A DNA stretch of 10,471 nucleotides, taken from the NCBI GenBank assembly GCA_002421995.1, contig DISP01000041.1, positions 1 to 10,471 on the forward strand, in the 5' to 3' direction. Origin of the DNA: Bacteroidales bacterium UBA6207 (GTDB lineage Bacteria; Bacteroidota; Bacteroidia; Bacteroidales; F082). The notes beneath the pieces are model-generated. The model searched no databases, was not told the origin of the DNA, and saw only the letters and a list, made by a program, of their open reading frames with translations. The position numbers were made by a program, and so were the translations under genes. Positions 7,040 to 10,471 of the stretch are shown piece by piece (positions within the stretch are counted from its first letter, which is position 1; each line of letters opens with the position of its first letter).

Positions 7040-9019
7040 ATGACAACGCACGAAAACAGCTTTCAGTGGCAAACAGAGCAGTTTGCCGACATCCGAATTC
7101 TCCGCTACCGTGTTGACGGCTTTGACAAGCTCAGCCTGCAACAGAAAATAATGGTCTGGCACCTTTACAATGCCGCCCTTGCCGGACGAGACATCATCTT
7201 TGACCAAAACTATAAATACAATCTACTGATAAGAAACATCTTAGAAAAAATATTCGTCAACGAAAAAAGCGACCGCAGCCACAACGATTGGCCAAAGTTT
7301 GAAACATTTCTGAAACAATTCTGGTTTTCCAACGGACTCCATCACCACAACTCAACCGAAAAACTGCAACCGGCATTCAGCGAAGCTTTTCTTCGGGAGA
7401 TGATGCAGCGTCTGGACGAAGACCACCTCCCGCTTCAGAAAAACCAGACTCCCATGCAGCTTTTTGATTTTATATGTCAGCAGCTTTTTGATAATACCAT
7501 TGCTCCCAAAAGGGTGCAGCAGGATGAAGGCACCGACATTGTAACGGGCTCATCCTGCAATTTTTACGAGGGAATAAGCGAAGCAGAAGCCGTGGCATTT
7601 TACAAAAGCAAGGAAAACGCCGATCCCCAACGGCCCGTTTCCTGGGGTTTGAACAGTAAACTGATCAAAAACGAAGGCAAGATCACTGAATCTGTTTATA
7701 AATCCGATGGAAGGTATGGCAAAGCCATCCGGAAAATCGTCATTCAGCTCGATAAAGCCCGGCAGTTTGCTGAAAATGACCTTCAACGCGAAATCATCTG
7801 CCACCTGATTGACTTTTATGAAACCGGTGATCTGAAAGCTTTTGATGACTACAGCATCCTATGGGTGCAGGACACCGACTCAACACTCGACTTTGTGAAC
7901 GGATTTATCGAGGTCTATGGCGATCCGCTGGGATTTCACGGAAGCTGGCAGTCGGTGGTGTCAATGCGTGATGAAGAAGCAAGTCAGCGCTTTGGCAAGA
8001 TCAGCGGTCTTGCCGCCTGGTTTGAGGCCAACTCACCTGTCTCTCCCGCGTTCAAGCGCCAGGATGCAGCCGGAATCAGCTACAAGGTGATCAAAGTGAT
8101 TGTTGAAGCCGGCGACAACGCTCCCGTCTCACCCATCGGTGTGAACCTGCCAAATGCAGATTGGATCAGGACAGAACATGGCTCCAAATCGGTTTCACTC
8201 GGCAACATCGAAGAAGCCTATGAGATGGCTTCGCAGTCCAATGGCAGCATCGAAGCATTCTATCTTCCTGAACAACAAGAACGTATAAAAAAACATGGCG
8301 CAACAGCCTCCAAGTTACATACCGGATTGCATGAAGTGATCGGACACGGAAGCGGTAAAATCCAGGATGGTGTCGGCACACCAAAAGAAACACTCAAAAG
8401 CTATAGCAACACCATCGAAGAAGCACGCGCCGACCTTGTTGCCTTGTATTATATCACTGATCCTGTGCTGATTGAACATGGTCTTGCTGATTCTGAAGAT
8501 GTTGGAAAAGCAGAATACGACAGTTTTATGCTCAACGGACTGATGCGTCAGCTCGTTCGCATCGAAGCTGGAAAACAACTCGAAGAAAGCCATATGCGCA
8601 ACCGGCAGCTCATCGCTGCCTGGGCCTTTGAGAAAGGGAAAGGCGAAAATGTGGTTGAAAAAGTGAAAGTGGATGGAAACACCTTTGTCCGCATCAACAA
8701 TTACGAAGCCCTGCGCCGGATTTTCGGGCAACTGCTGACCGAGGTGCAGCGCATCAAATCGGAAGGCGACTACGAAGGAGCAAAACAATTGGTTGAAAAC
8801 TATGGCGTTAAAGTAGATCCTGAGATACATGCAGAAATGTTGCAACGATGGAAAGCACTCGGCATTGCGCCTTTTGCCGGTTTCATCCAGCCACAGCTCG
8901 AACTCGTGAAAAAAGACGGACGCATTGCCGATGTTCTGATTTCCTACCCCGACAATTTCGCCGAACAAATGCTCTGGTACGGAAGAAATTATGCTTTCCT
9001 GCAAGTCTGTAACGATTGA
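7040..9019 (+). CDS. Dipeptidyl peptidase III (M49 metallopeptidase)
   Basis: Zinc exopeptidase of 659 residues that should remove dipeptides from the N-terminus of short peptides. The family hallmark, the six-residue zinc motif HEXXGH, appears as HEVIGHGSGK (H431, E432, H436). The second motif EEARAD (E460, E461, D465) supplies the third zinc ligand. The gap of about 30 residues between the two motifs is like the short Bacteroides form and unlike the longer gap of the human enzyme. No signal peptide or membrane segment is seen, so the enzyme is cytosolic. Start 7040 (MTTHENSFQW) follows a good promoter box; the frame is open back to 6980. Members of this family are sometimes misannotated as dihydrofolate reductase, and nothing here supports that. 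The next gene begins 17 bases after the stop, suggesting co-transcription. Confidence 0.92.
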   Translation: MTTHENSFQWQTEQFADIRILRYRVDGFDKLSLQQKIMVWHLYNAALAGRDIIFDQNYKYNLLIRNILEKIFVNEKSDRSHNDWPKFETFLKQFWFSNGLHHHNSTEKLQPAFSEAFLREMMQRLDEDHLPLQKNQTPMQLFDFICQQLFDNTIAPKRVQQDEGTDIVTGSSCNFYEGISEAEAVAFYKSKENADPQRPVSWGLNSKLIKNEGKITESVYKSDGRYGKAIRKIVIQLDKARQFAENDLQREIICHLIDFYETGDLKAFDDYSILWVQDTDSTLDFVNGFIEVYGDPLGFHGSWQSVVSMRDEEASQRFGKISGLAAWFEANSPVSPAFKRQDAAGISYKVIKVIVEAGDNAPVSPIGVNLPNADWIRTEHGSKSVSLGNIEEAYEMASQSNGSIEAFYLPEQQERIKKHGATASKLHTGLHEVIGHGSGKIQDGVGTPKETLKSYSNTIEEARADLVALYYITDPVLIEHGLADSEDVGKAEYDSFMLNGLMRQLVRIEAGKQLEESHMRNRQLIAAWAFEKGKGENVVEKVKVDGNTFVRINNYEALRRIFGQLLTEVQRIKSEGDYEGAKQLVENYGVKVDPEIHAEMLQRWKALGIAPFAGFIQPQLELVKKDGRIADVLISYPDNFAEQMLWYGRNYAFLQVCND

Positions 9020-9036
9020 CAACACAAGCTCTCATC

Positions 9037-10236
9037 ATGTCGGAAATTTCAACACACCAGTACGATAAAGCACAGATACTGCATGCACTTTTTCATGCTG
9101 TAATGCAAAGAAATGATGCTGTAAACCAGATCAAAGCTGCTAAAACAGCCATCGAAAACGCCGGACCGTACGACATCATTGACTTGGTTGACAAGCTTAT
9201 GAGCGAAAACATTCCCCTCGCCGAGCTAAAAACCGGGGTCAACAAATTCCTGAATGTGCTTGGCAACACAATCCGCAAACTTCCGGAAGTGCAGGCCGGC
9301 GAAGGAAGCTTTGTATGGCTCCTGCAGCAAAACAACCTGCTGCTGTCAGAAAAACTAACAAGGTTCAAAACCCTCGTCAAGGCCCTCAACAACACGCCAA
9401 ACCTAGCCGGGTTATGGCAAAAAGCAGCTGAAGATCTTGACGAAATTGCTGCTTTTGAGGCTTATTATACCATCAAGGAAAATGTGCTCTTCCCCGTGAT
9501 TGAGAAACATTGGACAAACTACAGATGCACACAGCTCATGTGGTCTTTTCATGATGACATACGCAACTCATTGCAGCGATTAGCAACAATCATCGCTTCG
9601 CCGAATCCTGATTTGCAGCAGTTTAACAAATCTGTTGGGGATTTATATTTCACGATGCTTGCCATCCGCCTCCGCGACGAAAAATTGCTTTTTCCACAAA
9701 TACTGGCGAGCATCCCCGGTGCTGCACTCGATCGCCTTCTTCAGGATTGTCACGACCCTGAGCTACCATTTGTTAAAGCACCCGAAACACCTCATAAGAC
9801 TTCGTCTGAGACCCCCGGCTCTCCCGAATTCATTGACCTTTCGACAGGATCGCTGACGGCCGCGCAACTGCTCTTGCTCTTCAACCACCTGCCTGTTGAT
9901 ATAACGTATGTGGACGAGTTTGACAAGGTGCGTTTCTTTTCTTCACCGCCACACCGCATCTTTCCGCGAAGCCGAGCCATCATTGGAAGGGATGTGCACC
10001 AATGTCATCCTCCGGAAAGCGTTGACATTGTGCACCGTATCATCGAAGGCTTCCGCTCAGGAAGAAAAAGTGAGGCTTCGTTTTGGATCAAAATGAAGCA
10101 AAAGGTAATTCTAATCCGTTACTTCGCCTTGCGCGATACCGACGGAACATACAAAGGAGTGATCGAGGTGAGTCAGGAAATTAGTGAAATACAGCAACTT
10201 AAAGGCGAACAAAGACTTCTCGACTGGGAAGATTAA
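9037..10236 (+). CDS. DUF438 / hemerythrin-like / PAS domain protein
   Basis: Cytosolic protein of 399 residues with three parts. An N-terminal DUF438-like helical region (about 15-80) carries YDIIDLVDKLMSENIPLAEL. A hemerythrin-like four-helix region (about 95-225) carries IKENVLFPVIEKHW (E148), FHDDIR (H172) and RDEKLLFP (D214, E215). A linker (about 226-275) precedes a C-terminal PAS domain (about 280-390) with DVHQCHPPESVDIVHRIIEGF and LIRYFALRDTDGTYKGVIEVSQEI. This PAS sequence is typical of proteins described as DUF438 or PAS/hemerythrin in anaerobes. Several histidines expected in the hemerythrin part are missing, so iron binding is doubtful. There is no kinase, DNA-binding or cyclase output domain, so it may act by protein contact. 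ATG 9037 (MSEIS) is preferred; an upstream in-frame TTG at 9016 would overlap the DPP III stop. It is probably co-transcribed with DPP III. The role is unknown. Confidence 0.82.
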   Translation: MSEISTHQYDKAQILHALFHAVMQRNDAVNQIKAAKTAIENAGPYDIIDLVDKLMSENIPLAELKTGVNKFLNVLGNTIRKLPEVQAGEGSFVWLLQQNNLLLSEKLTRFKTLVKALNNTPNLAGLWQKAAEDLDEIAAFEAYYTIKENVLFPVIEKHWTNYRCTQLMWSFHDDIRNSLQRLATIIASPNPDLQQFNKSVGDLYFTMLAIRLRDEKLLFPQILASIPGAALDRLLQDCHDPELPFVKAPETPHKTSSETPGSPEFIDLSTGSLTAAQLLLLFNHLPVDITYVDEFDKVRFFSSPPHRIFPRSRAIIGRDVHQCHPPESVDIVHRIIEGFRSGRKSEASFWIKMKQKVILIRYFALRDTDGTYKGVIEVSQEISEIQQLKGEQRLLDWED

Positions 10237-10261
10237 ACTTTTAAGTGTTGTCGGGCTCTAT

Positions 10262-10471
10262 CTACCGGGACTTACTTCTTATAAAAATCATTGCAATGGC
10301 AGTGGTCAACACACCCATCCCAAGTGCTCCGACGGCACCCTGAATAGCATAATTAGAATAGTTGAAGTTGGCTTCGGCTTCGGCAGTGGTTTTGTAGTAT
10401 CCTATTTCAACCGAACGTTTTATCACGTTTGGGAAATATTCCGGCGTGATTACATAGGTAGTTATCCACTG
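10262..10471 (-). CDS. C-terminal fragment of a membrane protein (DUF4199-like)
   Basis: The minus strand is open from the window edge to a TAG stop (complement of 10262-10264), encoding the last 69 residues of a longer protein. It has a polar stretch (TPEYFPNVIKRSVEIGYYKT), then YSNYAIQGAVGALGMG and a hydrophobic helix, ending in a basic tail FIRSKSR. This is the layout of a C-terminal transmembrane helix with the positive end in the cytoplasm. It resembles the end of DUF4199 proteins common in Bacteroidota, but that assignment is from pattern memory only. The gene converges on the PAS protein gene with 25 bases between the stops, and I see no clear terminator hairpin there. The start lies outside the window. 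Confidence 0.65.
   Translation of the reverse strand, partial: QWITTYVITPEYFPNVIKRSVEIGYYKTTAEAEANFNYSNYAIQGAVGALGMGVLTTAIAMIFIRSKSR

Noticed and set aside
10237..10290. Possible bidirectional terminator between the convergent genes
   Set aside because: GTCGGG and CCGGGAC look complementary, but they pair for only about three bases and lack a T tract on either strand.

Overview
The window looks like chromosomal DNA from a member of the Bacteroidota, probably Bacteroidales-like. Four things suggest this. It has a very large fused CcsB-CcsA (ResB+CcsA) cytochrome c synthase. Its M49 dipeptidyl peptidase III has the short motif spacing I associate with Bacteroides enzymes. Promoter boxes of the TAnnTTTG type precede three genes, and I see no clear Shine-Dalgarno sites. 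A DUF438/PAS protein and a probable DUF4199-type membrane protein fit the same phylum. No tRNA, rRNA, insertion sequence, integrase, CRISPR or phage gene was seen. I read this as mostly housekeeping DNA, not a novel defence or mobile system.

Layout. At 1-45 there is a tract of 7-bp tandem repeats cut by the window edge. At 208-3306 is ccsBA, followed by an intrinsic terminator. At 3540-4043 and 4049/4074-4652 are two closely spaced thioredoxin-fold genes: a secreted TlpA/ResA-like protein and a redoxin with a CNSC site. The second gene has an A8 run immediately after its natural ATG. This run puts the start codon one base out of frame with the rest of the protein. A probable terminator follows. 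At 4779-6890 is a lipoprotein M3 dipeptidyl carboxypeptidase (Dcp), ended by a clean terminator. At 7040-9019 is a cytosolic M49 dipeptidyl peptidase III. It is followed after 17 bases by a DUF438/hemerythrin-like/PAS protein at 9037-10236. The right edge holds the C-terminal 69 residues of a convergent minus-strand membrane protein (10262-10471).

How the genes may work together. CcsBA moves heme across the inner membrane and attaches it to CXXCH motifs of apocytochromes. That chemistry needs reduced apocytochrome cysteines, and the two exported thioredoxin-like proteins just downstream are plausible suppliers of reductant. The two metallopeptidases are complementary: Dcp removes dipeptides from the C-terminus outside the cytoplasm, and DPP III removes dipeptides from the N-terminus inside it. 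This would suit growth on peptides. The PAS/hemerythrin-like protein may sense redox state, oxygen or a small ligand, but its expected iron-binding histidines are largely missing. The functional links between blocks are inferred from adjacency only.
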